NCBI GenBank assembly: GCA_026413225.1
Contig: CM048553.1
Location: 146,003,690-146,067,689 of the forward strand
Reading direction: 5' to 3'
Length of the DNA: 64,000 nucleotides
DNA from: Otis tarda
Lineage: Eukaryota > Chordata > Aves > Otidiformes > Otididae
The notes under the pieces were generated by a model that saw only the letters and a list, made by a program, of their open reading frames with translations, made no database searches and was not told the DNA's origin. Position 1 is the stretch's first letter. The number at the start of each line of letters is the position of its first letter. The position numbers and the translations under genes were made by a program. Positions 48,132 to 62,051 of the stretch are shown piece after piece.

Positions 48132-51100
48132 GTTAAATAATATACAGAAAGAAATTTTTAAATTGTTCTTGAAAATTGTTAAAATCTGCAGGTAAAAGTA
48201 CAACTGTAGACTTCTTAGTCATCCTATTGGTAGTAAATTATTGTATTGATTTTGCCATCTTTGAACAACTAATAGAATTGGAGACATTATATGGAATTGC
48301 TTGACAACCCTTTTATTTCATCTCTGTGAAATAAGCCATCTGCTGTCCTGACTGGCATTGGACCTTTCCCAGATTCTGAGCAATCAAGAATCACTAACCC
48401 AAAGAGGCATTATACAGAGGGAGCCTGCTACAGCCCAGTAGGGGTGAATGAGGTCCTGAAGGACCCAAACCCCAAACAACAGTGAGATGTGCTAAGAACA
48501 CAGCATTTCAATACTTGTGGTTTTTCTGGGACTGCAACATCCTAAATCAAGGACCTGCCAATCTGAGCACAAATAAGCTCTGGTTATGCTTGTTGACTTG
48601 AAATACTGGAACTGTAAGGCTCTTCTCTATGAATGTCAGTCAGTTATGTTTTCCATCCTGCTGAGCCTTTCTCACACAAGCCTATAATAATTTTTGTGGA
48701 GCGTGAACTAAATCCTTCTGATAAAGGGAGATGTTCCCTGGCTTCCAGTTCAAATATTTCAGATGGTCTTTACTGCATTATTCTCTATGTGTGAATGATT
48801 ATGACCACTGGGTGGGTGATAAGTACATCCATATATAACATAGGGGTAGATTTCACAATGCGGCAAACAATGGCTCCTTACTACTTGCCTTCCATTCTGT
48901 AGATGTCATAAGAAGAAGGACTCCATAGAGAACTGCATAAAAACTAAGAACTATATAAAACTTACCTAGGTTTAAATAATATACTGACAAATTAAGGAAA
49001 ATGAAGGGAACCATTGTGTTTTGATTGCTGTAGTACATATACTTAAATCAAAGCATTTATGCATCAGCTTGCACTTAGAGGCTAATATGCAATAATTTCT
49101 AGGTTTCATATGTAATTTAAAATAAATATATTAGGATACATAAGCTTCCAGCAACTCTGAAACATACTTGTTTTCTCTCTCACATCCCAGAAAAATCCCT
49201 GAATAGATATGTAAACCTCTACAAATCGAGCTTAATGCTAAATACAGGAAGAAACTAAAAGTTCAAAATCTGCGAAGAACAGTGTTTGTACTTCAAGTGA
49301 ACCACCCACTGATACAATGCATGACATGCATCCTGAAAGTTAAACTTCTGCATAAGTCCTTGTAGGTAGAATGTATTAGAGTACACTGTATTTGATGATT
49401 AGAAGGCCATTTAAATTTAAGAGAATTTTCAAGCAGTTACAGCCTTTGAAAAGGAGAGTTGTTACAGGTACTTTCCCAAACATTCTTGCTTTGTCTGAGA
49501 AGTATTTTAATTATTTTGTCATTTGTAGTATTCTTCATGGATGCCACATAAGTGGCTGAACAAGGAACAGTAATTTGTTAAATTTGAAAGCTGTTTGTAA
49601 AAATTTTTAGCAAAGCGAATGTACTAGCAATGGGAAGTGCAGTGCATTGCTATCATACATCAAGGAATTGTTCTGACTATAAAAAAAAACTTGCTTTGAA
49701 TAAACTATTTAAAAAATATTTCGAGATAGTTATTTTTTATTTTTTTAGTATTAAAGTACATTAAAAATAAATCTGGAATTTTTGACAAAATGTTCATACA
49801 CAGAAGCATGTACACATAAATAAGTATGTCAGCCATGGGTATATTGCTGCTGCCACCACATCTCTCCACTGACTCCTGAAGCACTCCTAAGAAGGAAAAT
49901 TTCAAGAGCAGGCACAACAAGTTACACACAGCCTATGATTGCTGGCTGAAAGCTCCCTATGTAGAACATGAAGGAAGTGCAGTAACAAATTGACCCATTC
50001 TCCAAGAAACCATTCACTGTCATCATTCTCAAATGAAATAATGAATCCTTAGAAGAAAGAGGCAGTCCATAAGGGCTTAGGTATCCATGAGCATTAGCTG
50101 AGCTACACTTGCTAACCATGTGCATGTTAGTTGGCACACAAATTTGCAAGTAAAATCTAACTACCCATATATTATTCATTTATACGCAAGTCAGTATATT
50201 TCACCTCATTTTTTCTTAGAACCAACCCTTACATGCATGCAGCAGCTGAGATGACCAAAGATTATTCGTCTTTGTGTCCGTCCTCAAAGAGAATAATATG
50301 AAACGAGGAAAAAAACGAGATACTCATTCTCCCAAAACCACACTGTTTCTGAGCATATCAGCAAGCTCCTACAAAACCCCATCAGCTTGGGCAAGGTTCT
50401 GAGAAGATTTAGGTTTCTGTCCTAGAACAGATTTTTTTTTGAAAAAAAAAAATCTATTTTCATCAGTTTCTTTGTTTTAAGCTAGTTTGTTTTTATTTTG
50501 TGATGTGCACACGTGGCCAGAAGATTAAACACTCTAAGTCTCCTATGCTTATTTGAAGGGATATATGAACAAATTTTGTCACTGAAGTCACTTTCACATG
50601 GCTTTCTACTAAGAATAGGCTCTACACTAGTGAAGAACCTTTTATTGATTTATCCTGGAACTGCACCCTTGCTTTCATCTAAGTGCAATATGATAAAGCA
50701 GGGACTCACCGCATAGAAGGAAAACACACAGGAATCCATTTAATTCACCAAGGTCATAAGCTCACCATACCTGGCTGCACAGTGCATTTTTTTTTTCAAA
50801 GCTAATTGGGTTTAGAGCTAGGCTAGTGATTACACATCCTCTTAATCACAGGTGAAGAAGCATTTCAAGCTGGGAATCATGCCTTTACTCCTACTCTTGC
50901 ATAGTGTTTTTCCTGCCAGCGCTCCTACTCATCTCCTAGACTGGCGTGGTGCCTTCTCACAAATGAGTTGAGGACTTGCTGAATAACATAGATTCCAGTC
51001 AATTATGTGCTTACAAAAGCAATCTGCATTTTAGTACAGGTGCCGAGTCATTCTAAAGAGCTTGTCTATGACTGTGACACCAGAACAGACATACTGTGAC

Positions 51101-54100
51101 CCTTTTGAGCTGCAAGCCTTGGTATTTCTTTTAAAATTGCCACCTTGAATGTATTAAGAAAGGTTAACATAAATGCCAAGGGAATACATAGCTGCAATCA
51201 AGATAGAGTATGTTCTTGGTTTTGAGTATAGGATAGAACGCCGATGAACAGCTTTTAAAAGTAACTGTTATTTGTAAGAAAAAAATGTTTGTCATTGTCA
51301 TGACAACACTTAATCAGAACTAACATGATTTAAATAGATGGCCAGATATACTAGCCCAAGAATTGAATTTTTTAAAAATAGGTGATATATAGATTATTTT
51401 TTCATGCACATACTCTCTGAATTTTTCAGTCAGGTTAAAAGGTGATTTGAGTGAATGAAGGAATTTAATAAAGCACTGTTCAGAGCTAATAATTAGCCCC
51501 ATTCTGGAATACTTCATAATCTGAATGGTAAAACATATTATGGTAAAATTTATAGAACATTTTGATTTTGATAAGTGTCACAAAAAATAAGACCTATTGG
51601 GCTATAACACAAGTGAAAATGTCCTTTGTAACCAGATTATGTAAATCACATGGGAGGAAACAGACTGCAGCTGAGGTATGGTCTATTGCACTGTAGCAGC
51701 TGAACAAAAATTGTGGTGGCTTTTGGTTAGAAAGCAGCTTAGGAGGAAAGGTGTAGAAAATGTTTCTGGATTTTTAATATGAAGATACATTTTACTATTT
51801 CCTTCCATGATTTTTATTATTTCTTTCCATGATTAATATATTTTATTATTGCTTTCCATTATTAATAAATCTGTGGTAGTAACTCTGCTTCCTAGCATTA
51901 AAATATTTCTTACAATTGAAAGGACTCTTGTTTTCTGAGCAGATGAACCAAGTTATTTGCTGAGATTTTTGGACTAGGTTCTAGTAGTATGCACCAGCAA
52001 GGCTATAGGTGAGATGCAGGGTGAGAAGTCCTGCCATTTGTTCTTCATTCCTGAGTTAGAGTACAAATTCTTGCTTACTGAAAATGTTCTAAGGTTTCCC
52101 AACAACGAGATTATTGTTAATGAAAAAAACACATTTTTCTCCTTTTTTGTGTGTGTTTAATCTCTTGCTTCCATAACATTGAATCTTCTAGGTTACAAGC
52201 GCCAGTTTCTTACCCTATTTTTTTACCATATTTTTTTTTATTCTACCTAAATGCCAAAGATTTAGATGCCAAATGTTGCCCAAATCCAACATTATAATGT
52301 CGAAAATCCCTGCTTATCTGCTATGTAATTTATGTGTCCATTTTTGAAGTTAAAGGTAATTCAGAGTCTTCAAGCTGTGATTTTGCATACGCTTAAAGCT
52401 ACACTTAAAACTTTCATGCAAGACTGAGTGACTGGTGCTTAGCTGAGCCTGAATTTTATCTAAGGTCTAAAAGGAGAATATACCACCAAGTCATATAAGA
52501 GCTTGATTCTGGATGCCTGCCTAAATAAAGAAAAGAGAAGCTACCAAAATCAGTCCTTTCACATGATGTATCAAGGTTTTCCTTGCTGTAGCTTTGTTTA
52601 GGAATATGATGGTTGAGATGCTCACTCAGAAACAGGTGTAGCTCTGGCTTCCCTTCCCTTCCTACTGTTTTCAACCATGCAAGAGCATGTCTTACACACC
52701 AAGGTGAATGAATAGCTGTTAGGATGGAGGTACTTCTTTCCTTATGAAGACAGTCTTCATTCCCTTCATGTATTAAAAACTGGATTAAAAATAAATAAAT
52801 AACCTAAACCTGAGATTTTAAAAAAATTTAACCTAATAACCTGAACAATGAGTTTTGACTACATTTTTAACAAAACTCTCTTTATAAAATTATAAGATAC
52901 ATAGAGATACAAAAGCTATGGTATATTATTCTATATAAAATTAAAACTCACTGTCTAACCTCACACTTACAGCCACAATTGGAAAGCTGTATCTTGTAAG
53001 AAACTAATATTTCACAGCTAGAAGCAATGCAAGACCTAGAGACATTTCTCTGAAAAATGGCAACTACAAGAGATAGAATACTCTGTTAGCAGGCTCACTG
53101 GTCTGTTGTAGAATTAGTTTCGTATATACCCTCCATTATTCTGGACTCCTTCTGAAAATCTTTCAGCTATAAGGACAAAGTGACTGTCTCAGATATACAT
53201 TTGCAGCTAACTAAGAGAAAGAATGGAATTCTTAATGCTTCTGTTTGACTTGTAACTCTTCTGGGCAATAAGAGAAGGTGAAAATTTTGAAGTTGTTATT
53301 TATCACCTCAAATATAGTATTATTTCTGTTATACAGATGGGAGAATTGAGTTGCACTGAAGTTTAGCAGTTTATCCAAGGTTACACAAGATTATTTCAGG
53401 AGAAATGCTAGTAAAAGGTATTACAGTTTTCAAAGCATATTTTGATTTCTTCTTCAATAACTGCCAAACATATTAAAAGGTTCTTGTAAGCCAGCTTTGG
53501 TTTCTAAAGGGGTCTGATCTTCACAATATCTTGTAAGCTTAGAAAAGCATTTGACAATGGTCTTGGAAGATGGATGATATAGATGGATTACTCATTTCAA
53601 GCCACCTACACAGGAGACAAAATAATAGATTTAGTTTACAGGTAAAACAGCATGAGCAAAAGCAGGACAGCTCTGTGGAACTTATGAAAGCCTGTATCAG
53701 GAAGTATTTTCTTTACCTCTACACAAACCCCAAATTCCATAGCAAATTGCTCTGTAGGTGGCTCACACCTGTGAGATCATCAGAGCTTTGCTATAATGTC
53801 TATGAAAAGTATCTTTTTGATACTGCTTGTCATGACTCAGAAAGAATACAAATGGAAACACATACGCACTAGAAAGCAGTTAGAGAACAGTGTCTTAGTG
53901 CCGACATGTATTGCACCTTTCAGAATAACCTGGACAAAATTATCAGCTGTTAAAGATCCTGACTAGTGAGAGATAACGCATTTGCAGAGATGAGGATTTG
54001 TATTCATAATAGTTTCTTCTGGAAGGGAAATTAGTTTAAGACTAATGTGAGTGCAAGAAAGAAAAGCATGAAAGGTGAGGAGACAGATTCTATGGGATTT

Positions 54101-54635
54101 ATACCTATTAGTGCACTGACAAAAAGAGTCTAGACAGGAGGGCGGGGAACAAGTGGAGCTAATTCCTCTCCCTGGGCTGGGTGTACCAGAAGGCATTTGA
54201 TTGAACTTTTAAGTCATGACAAACTGGGAAAGGAGTGCGGACCTGTGGAGGTTTTCAAAGAAGCTATATGACTAGGAGTGAAGAGTCTTGTCCTTTATAC
54301 AGTCCCTTTTTTTCCTTTTTTTTTCTTTCTGCATGCTTTACTCCTTCGTGCTCCTACTTCACTTCCTTTTTTTTTTTCTCCTGTGAATTTTGAGATCTAG
54401 GCATAATTTGACTCAGAATAAAGCCTTTTTTTTTTTTTTTTTTTTTTTTGTGGAAAGGCTAATAGCTGAGCAGTGGCCCCATTTAGCTGAGGAATAATTA
54501 GATGTCACCACCACTTAGCTGCATGCCCCTAAACTTTATTGTAGTTCTTCTGTGGCTGTCTTTTCCAGTCAGATAAATTCTATTGTATGGTCTTGTGATT
54601 CCATTCTGTTTCATTTTCAGCTGCACTTCATGTTT

Positions 54636-54680
54636 TACTTGCAGATATATTTGCATATTCTACTTGCAGATATATTTGCA
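54636..54680 (+). repeat. Direct repeat, 20 bp twice, 25-bp period
   Basis: TACTTGCAGATATATTTGCA occurs at 54636-54655 and again at 54661-54680, separated by TATTC. The copies are identical, so this is a recent local duplication. Confidence 0.85.
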
Positions 54681-54833
54681 AAGTATTTAAATATTAGGAA
54701 GATTTTGGTTTTAATGATTTCTTTGGCTACCAGTAGTAATCATTCTGGCTACGTGCAAACTGTGCTGAATTAGTAATACTGTTGAAAGACTTTTTAAAAA
54801 AAAAAATGGTGCTTTAATGTGGGATTATTATCT

Positions 54834-55401
54834 TTCTACTTTGCTCTCATGAGGCCCCACTTGCAGTACTGCATCTGACTCTGGAGCCCCGAACAAAAGA
54901 AGCACACAGGCCTATTGGAGTGAGTCCAGAGAAGGGCCACAAAGGTGATCAGAGGGCTGGAGCACCTCTCCTATGAGGACAGGCTGAGAGAGTCGGGGTT
55001 ATACAGCCCGGAGAAGAGAAGGCTCCTGGGACATCTTACAGCAGCCTTCCAGTACCTAAGGGGGGCCTACAAGAAAACTGGAGAGGGACTTTTGACAAGG
55101 GCATGTAGTGATAGAACATGGGATAATGGCTTTAAACTGTAAGAGAATAGATTTAGATTAAAAGTAAGGAAGAAATTCTTTACTGTGAGGGTGGTGAGGC
55201 ACTGGAAGAGGTTGCTCAGAGAAGCTATTGATACTTCATCCCTGGAAGTGTTCAAGACCAGGCTGGAAGGGGGTTAGAGTGACCTGGTCTAGTGTAATGT
55301 GTCCCTGCCCAGGGCAACAGAGTTGGAAGTAGATGATCTTTAAGGTCTCTTGCATTGTATGGATTCTATGATTCCATTCCATTGTATGATTCTATGATTC
55401 T
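54834..55401 (+). mobile_element. CR1 LINE 3' end, + strand (about 570 bp)
   Basis: It starts in the region encoding 'SALMRPHLQYC' (ctactttgctctcatgagg), then ggagtgagtccagagaagggccac, gaggacaggctgagagag, ggcactggaagagg, and ends in imperfect tail repeats attccattgtatgattctatgattc. It lies tail to tail with the next CR1 across about 450 bp. The 65-codon frame at 54945-55142 is a remnant of the same ORF. Confidence 0.92.
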
Positions 55402-55852
55402 TTTTATTCCTGTTTTATTCAGGAAATAAGTGGGGAACAAATGTGTTTACACTGAAATCGAAACTGTTTATCTAAAAGATGAAATAATTTAAATACAATG
55501 ACGTGAAGGTTTTTGTTGGGTTTCTTTTTTTTCCTTTGCTGCTTTTTTTTTTGGTGAGAACATGAAAAGCATGTCATGACAATGGAATGTAGATATTAAA
55601 GAAAGCAGTTATTGTTACTGTGGAAACTTTCATATCTATAAAGAAAGAAGAGTGAAATTTCTTGATAACTCACGTGAACAAATCAAAAGTGTTTAGTAAG
55701 AAGTGCATTATTCAGTAAGTTCCTAAATAAGATTAAAAAAATAATATAACTAAAATTTTTTCCAAACACTCAGATAGAATCCATATGCTTGTAAGGTATT
55801 GTATCTTGGTAAATTTGGAGAAGAATGGTCAAATGGTATTCTAAATGCTATT
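55402..55852. other. AT-rich spacer between opposed CR1 copies
   Basis: No gene or further repeat was seen in this about 450-bp spacer apart from T runs near 55526-55555. Confidence 0.6.
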
Positions 55853-56767
55853 ATAGAATCATAGAATCATAGAATGGTTAGGGTTGGAAGGGACCTTCAA
55901 AGGTCATCTAGTCCAACCCCCCTGCAATGAGCAGGGACATCCCCAACCAGATCAGGTTGCTCAGAGCCTCATCCAGCCTGGCCTTGAACGTTTCCAGGGA
56001 TGGGGCCTCCACCACCTTTCTGGGCAACCTGTTCCAGTGTTCTATAACTCGCATCGTAAAAAATTTTTTCCTAATTTCCAATCTAAATCTTCCCCCCTCT
56101 ATTTTAAAACCATTACCCCTCGTCCTATTGCAACAGGCCCTACTAAACAGCCTTTCCCCATCTTTCTTGTAGGCCCCCTTGAGGTACTGGAAGACCGCTA
56201 TCAGGTCTCCCCAGAACCTCCTCTTCTCCAGGCTGAACAACCCCAAATCTCTCAGCCTGTCCTCATAAGAGAGGGGCTCCAGCCCTTTTATCATCTTCGT
56301 GGCCCTCCTCTGGACCTTCTCCAACTGGTCCATGTCCTTCTTGTGTTGGGGAATCCAGAACTGGACACAGTACTCCAGGTGGGGTCTCACCAGGGCAGAG
56401 TAGAGGGGGAGAATCACCTCCCTCGACCTGCTGGCCACGCTCCTCTTGATGCAGCCCAGGATGCGGTTGGCCTTCTGGGCCCTAAGGGCGCATTGCCTGC
56501 TCATGTTAAGCTTCTCATCCACCAGCACTCCCAAGTCCTTCTCCTCAGGGCTGCTCTCAATCCATTCCCCGCCCAGTCTGTATTTGTGCCTGGGATTGCC
56601 ACGACCCAGGTGCAGGACCTTGCACTTGGCCTGGTTGAACTTCATGAGGTTGGCATGGGCCCACCTCTCCAGCCTGTCAAGGTCCCTCTGGATGGCATCC
56701 CTCCCTTCCAGCGTGTCAACGGCACCACACAACTTGGTGTCATCGGCAGACTTGCTGAGGGTGCACA
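55853..56767 (-). mobile_element. Young CR1 LINE, minus strand, 5'-truncated (about 915 bp)
   Basis: The 3' tail (tatagaatcatagaatcatagaatgg) is at the low-coordinate side, followed by an almost undamaged CR1 3' third. The 5' truncation point at 56767 lies just upstream of the RT catalytic box. Its frame is still open over 286 codons, which, compared with the decayed copies at 5740 and 15745, indicates one of the youngest insertions in the window. I could not find a convincing target duplication, as is usual for CR1. Confidence 0.94.
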
Positions 56768-56768
56768 T
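55908..56768 (-). pseudogene. CR1 ORF2 C-terminal third, open but truncated
   Basis: A 286-codon frame begins next to the RT catalytic box, which reads SADDTKL where CR1 normally has FADD. It continues through [18 protein letters not shown] (about residues 28-45), [59 protein letters not shown] and [13 protein letters not shown]. It ends with the [20 protein letters not shown] segment. Endonuclease, RT fingers and most of the palm are missing, so it cannot support retrotransposition. The Met used as start is internal and not a natural initiation site. Confidence 0.9.
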
Positions 56769-59700
56769 TAGTTCAGGTTTTAATAAAGACTAAAACTCTA
56801 ACAATAAACTGATATGTACAGTTTGAGGAATGGTAAATTAAAACATGTTGGTTTTTTATGACGCATGTCATGAGTCACTGGAAGCTCTCATTAGCTTACC
56901 ATTGTGTATGATTACACAGGACCCATACTCTGTATGCTCCAGGGAAATCTTGAGTTCACAAAGAGGAAGGGACTTATTAAAAACTCAGACTTATCTTCCT
57001 TAATGAGCTGGCCCAAAGCTGAGGCTAATACTGAGTTCCTGAAAAACATTCAGCATATTTTGAAATGGATCTGAACTAAGTTTTGATTTGAAAAGAAGTC
57101 ATGCTTATGCGTCTTATCCCAAAACATTACAAGGTCTATCATCACCTATTCTTCAACAAAGCAAACAAGTATATAATCTGCCATCTGTCTTTGAATCTGA
57201 GCACACAGTAATTATGTTTGAGATTGATCTGATGAACTTTTAGCTTTGTTGTTTTATAAAACGGCAAGAGATACTGATTCAAAATAATCCATCTGAACTG
57301 TAAGGCTTACTTTTATGTCTGTATTTAATTTTATTTTTTTCTTAAGGGCATTGATGTGAACTCTACTCTTGGTTGACTTTGAAGCTCTGATATTAAAATA
57401 CCTGTACTTCACAGACAAATGTCTTTTTTTTTGTTGTTTTTTTTTTCTTTTTTTTTTTTTTTAGCCAAGCAGCCTTTAGGTTGATGATAGAACTCTAGAT
57501 ACAATGTCCAGGAGGAGCATTGTAAACATTGACCTGGTGAGTTACAGTCTTACCTTTTGTCTCAAGATGTGTCGTTCAGCAGGAGTTTGGAAGAAGTATT
57601 TTTTTTCTCACTCAGCAGATACTTTAAAATGTGGTGGTGAAGGCAGTGTCAGGAGAGGTGAGATTAATATGTTTGAATCCGCTCAAAATGTGATGGAACG
57701 TGAACCATAATCTCAACTTCCACTGTGTTCCCATGCAGGCAGTAATATATTCTGTGAAGGGATAATCTTCCTCTGCCAGTGCTTTGGGGCAACAGTTGAC
57801 TTCCTACCTGTTTATACGAACCATTGTTTACATATGTTGTAGGTATGCTCTAGACAACCTGGAAATGTCTGACATGTACTGCCAAACTAGATGAGAGCAG
57901 GGGTCTTGAGAGCACAGGCACAAGCCCACACCAGAGACTTGTGAAATATAAACACAAATCATAAACAGTCAGTTGCTGACTCTTGAAGGAATGTAGCCTT
58001 GAGAGGTGGGGGCAACCAGTACTAGAGTGTAGTGAAGAGAACAAACAACTTTTATCCTGTGTTACCTAAGCATTCCATATATGGTGAAAATGCAAAGGAA
58101 ATTAAAATGCTTCAGCGTTATCTCCCCAGTTAAGTGCATTGTGTCTACTCAGTGCTGCTACTTATCTACGATGGTCCTCTCTCATTTTTGGCAGGAAAAT
58201 ACTGCTTTACTTTTGGTTTTTTTTCCTCCACTCACAATGTTTCCCTAGTACACATCATTGCTGAGTTGCAAGGATTTTTCTCATATAGTTGGATAAAGTA
58301 TATTCAAATTTTAAAGAGCTGGTTTTCTGCCTTTGTAGATTTTCTATAAAAACAGAACACTAACCCAGTAGAAGTGATCTCGTTTACTCAGGTGTCAAAC
58401 CAACACCTTATGGGAAAGGATGGGAACATCCTGTGCTGAGATTTTTGTGGAAAAGGAGATGATTTAGACCAGTTTGAATAACTACTAAGCTGTTCTACAG
58501 ATATCCTTCTGCAGCAATTAAGATTATGTCAATTGAGATTGCTGCATCCCCATTTCTCTCCTCTCTGTCACTCAGTCCATGGTATGTCTCCCCTTCCTGT
58601 GTTGTCTCTTGGCTTTCAGTGCTGCCTCATTGTAAGCTTAAAGACTCAGATAAGAAAAAAAAAACTTTTATTTTCTGTTATGGTTAGAAAAATATGAAGT
58701 AAAGAAAACCCACAGTGAAATTTGCTACAGTTCAAATAATATCACACTGAATCATAAGGCTAAGAAGTATGGTGAAAAAAATTTCCCTCAGCTAGCAAAA
58801 TGCAGACTGGAAGTTAAATTGCTCCTTTTACAATTGTTTAAATATTTAAGTGGCTAATGATCTTTATGATAAATTGTAACCAGGAACAGGAACCATTCAA
58901 TGAACTAGATACAAACCTGAAGAAATTGTCTGTATTCTCTGCATTTTCAACAAGGAAAAATTTGAATTGTTTCACTTACTACTTTTCTCTGAGGAAAGAC
59001 AGGGATTTTTTTTTTATTTCTTGAGACTAGGAGAAGACTTAAATGGAGTTTTGTCTAATAAATATACTCAAGGCCTGTAGCTCCAGGTAAATGCTGCTAT
59101 GGAGACTGCCACAGGACTGAAACTCAAATATGACCATTGCTTTAAGAGTAGAAATGCTAATCCAATGTGTAATTAGGAAATCCAAAGAAATTTTAGTTTT
59201 CTGGTTCTGCTACCTTTACTCTCACTTTAGCCTTTTTGATTCTATGTCTGCAGCAAGGAACTCTGGTAACTTTGAGGTCTCTGAACCGATCCAGTTTAGG
59301 GATTTTAGATTGCCAGTTGTCATGCTAGGAGCCTTGGGAACTGTACTAAGGTCAGCTGTACTCCATGGCTCAGATTTGTATGAGAACTTCACAAGTCAAA
59401 ACCTTCACAAGTTTGTTTTTTTCTTTCCCCTGAACAATTCTACAGAGAAATGTCCCTATAAACCAAACAGAAACCAGTAACATGCTGGTTTAGTATTTCA
59501 AAGCCTGATGATAGCCAAAGAGTCAAGATATTCTTTGAATTTTGTGAAAAAATAAAGCAAGAAATTGTGTTTAGTGTAGTTAAACAATGAAAACAATCTC
59601 AAATTAAGGTATTTATAACCACAATGTAAAAGTTATTTATTATTTGGGTTGTAGTTTGTAATAGATTTTTCTGAATGTTACTTATTTGATACCTTGTGCT

Positions 59701-61078
59701 GTCAGTTGTCACATTAATGAATATCGTATACTAGATCTGATGAAAGTTAGGAGAAATTTTTTGTATTAGTTGAGAAAAGGGCCTAGTGTAGGGAGACTAC
59801 CACAGACAGATTTGCTGGAGTAAGCTACTAACAAATCCTATTTCTGCAACTGATTCCAGTACATTCAGTTTCTGGAGTACTTCAGGCTGGAGAAAATGCA
59901 GATTCTTCTAATCTAGCATGAAGTATGAGACAAGTTATTTAACGATACCTCACAGCATCTTGTACTGAACAAGAGGATTTACGTAGTCAGGATCTGCTTC
60001 AATAACACAAACTCTACTTCTGAATCCCAAGTAGGTGCAGATCTTTCTCTGTGGGCAGGTGCAATTCTGTGGACTTTTTCAGCTGAGAGAGAGTTAACTG
60101 GTGTAGCCATTCTGAAATAATTATATTCTACTACAGTTCCCTCAATAATTTCCGCTGAACAACTGCTCTCTTCTTTATTGGTAATATACACTAACAAGAG
60201 TGACCTACTACTACAATTACATCTTTCTTTTGGCCATTTAATGACTATACCAGAGGGGAGAAAAATACCACTGCTTCACCGGAGTAGAAAAATATTCTAA
60301 AATAAATATGATTGAACATTTTGTATACATAATCAGCTAGTCTGGAACAATTATGTGAGGAAGATCAAAGTTTAATTAAAACAATCAAGTCCTACCAACC
60401 ATAATTTGTCACTGAAGACACACTGAGTATCATGGCACTTTTAAGGACTGTTTTCTTATCATCTGCAAATCATAGGAATAAGGGAAAGAAGGACATCTGA
60501 GGTCATTTTTGTTTTCCACAAATCTTATTAAGGATTTTGATTTCCATCTCATGCCATGTCAAAAGAGTGAGTTTCTCAAAACTTATTAACCTTTTTTTTT
60601 TCACTTAGTCAAGTACTTAGTTGACAGATAACTTCCCAAATATATTAAATGTGTAAAATCTTGATATGTTTCTCTTAACAAAATCCACATTAATATGCGA
60701 TAAGTTTCTGTGTGGTGTGGCACTGATAAAGACATGAGAACACTGTAATTGATGAATAATTCACTACAGCCGTTAACCTCTTATGAGAAAACAAATATTT
60801 CATGATAAGGGAAGATATGTGCAGAAGGAACCATTATATCATTACATGTTTTACAAGGCTGAAATATATATCAAAAAAGTGTGGTTTTAAGTATAATCAA
60901 GATCAGAGGGAACTATTCAGTGAAGCAAATCAAAATACTTATAGAGAATCAAAACAAAACCCATTCAAATTATGAAACAGTGTCAATCTTACAGTAGATG
61001 AATGAATGAGACAGCTTTTTAATGTCCTTTCACCAATCCTGTGATTCTATTGAAATAAGCAAATTAAGAGAATCTTAA
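56768..61078. other. AT-rich unique DNA, no gene seen
   Basis: A long T-rich stretch lies at about 57421-57463. Frames such as 57504-57710 and 59130-59480 have no recognised motif. No element ends are visible. Confidence 0.55.
61074..61078 (+). repeat. Target-site duplication, left copy (CTTAA)
   Basis: CTTAA directly precedes the LTR and is repeated exactly at 62221-62225. Confidence 0.85.
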
Positions 61079-61255
61079 TGTCGTTGTTTAGTCCCACTCG
61101 GGACCAAGCCACGCAGTCTCTTGCTCACTCCCCCCACCCTCTGAGGGAATACGGAGAGATAATATGAGAAAAAAGTTTGAGGTTTGAGATAAGGACAGGG
61201 GCAGATCCTTAAAGTTACCATTATGGGCAAAACAGACTTGACTTGGGGAAAACTA

Positions 61256-61269
61256 TTTATTTATTTATT
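61256..61269 (-). terminator. Overlapping LTR polyadenylation signals
   Basis: Three overlapping AATAAA read on the minus strand (TTTATTTATTTATT on +), in the place equivalent to 12326-12331 of the first copy. Confidence 0.55.
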
Positions 61270-62043
61270 ATTAAAACCAAGGCAAGATAATGAGAAAGAA
61301 ACAAGATAACTTCCTCTCGCCCCTCCCTCTTCTGGGGCTTGAACTTTATGCTCAATTATCTCTACCTCTTTCCCATCATGAGCGGCAAAGTGGGGAAGAG
61401 GGAATGGGGGTTACGGTCAGTTCATCACTTGTCACTTTCCACCGCTCCTTCCTCCTCGGGGGAAGAACTCCTCACATTCCTCCCCTGCTCCGGCATGGGG
61501 TCACTCCCATGGGCTACAGTCCTTCATGAACTGCTCTGGCATGGGTTGATTTTCCACAGGGTACAGTCCCTCTAGAACTGCTGCTCCAGTGTGGGCCCTC
61601 CGCAGGCCACAGCCTCTTTCAGGAATCCCCCTGCCCCACCATGGGGTCCTCCATGGGCTGCAGGTGGATCTCTGCTCCTCTGTGGACCTCCATGGGCGTC
61701 AAGGGGACAACGTGCTTCACCATGGTCTTCACCACAGGCTGCAGGGGAATCTCTGTTAGGAGCAGCATTACTCCTCCCCCTCCTTCTTCACTGACCTTTG
61801 TGTTTGCAGCTGTTCCTCTCACAAGAAATTCTGCACAATCGGCTCAGGCAGACATCTCTCAGATTCTCTTCTCATCTCCTCTCCACTTCTTGCAGCCAGG
61901 CTGGGCCAAATTGAGCCCAGATGGCCACTCAGTGGGAGGCCAGAGGGTGAGGGCTGCAAGGCCCACAAAGCTTGTGCCTCCCCTTCTCTGCCCTGACTCA
62001 GCTTCTTCACATCTTCTCTTTTTTAAATTTTATTTTTCCCTTT

Positions 62044-62051
62044 CTTAAATA
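62044..62051 (-). promoter_or_regulatory. TATA-like box of third solo LTR
   Basis: CTTAAATA on the + strand is TATTTAAG on the LTR strand, at the same place as in the other two copies. Confidence 0.55.

Larger units (their letters stand above)
47131..54833. other. AT-rich unique DNA, no gene seen
   Basis: Only poly-A/T runs (about 47559, 47676 and 54427-54449), a 9-bp hairpin at 48108-48131 and a short direct repeat at 54636-54680 stand out. About 48350-48620 is slightly GC-richer but unassigned. The frames at 53570-53872, 50513-50716 and others match nothing recognisable. Confidence 0.55.

Noticed and set aside
53570-53872. A 100-codon frame with mixed composition
   Set aside because: No family resemblance, no flanking exon signals, and its length is ordinary for AT-rich non-coding DNA.
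55884-56771. A 295-codon + strand frame
   Set aside because: It is the antisense of the CR1 ORF2 remnant on the minus strand, which has clear family motifs. The + frame has none.
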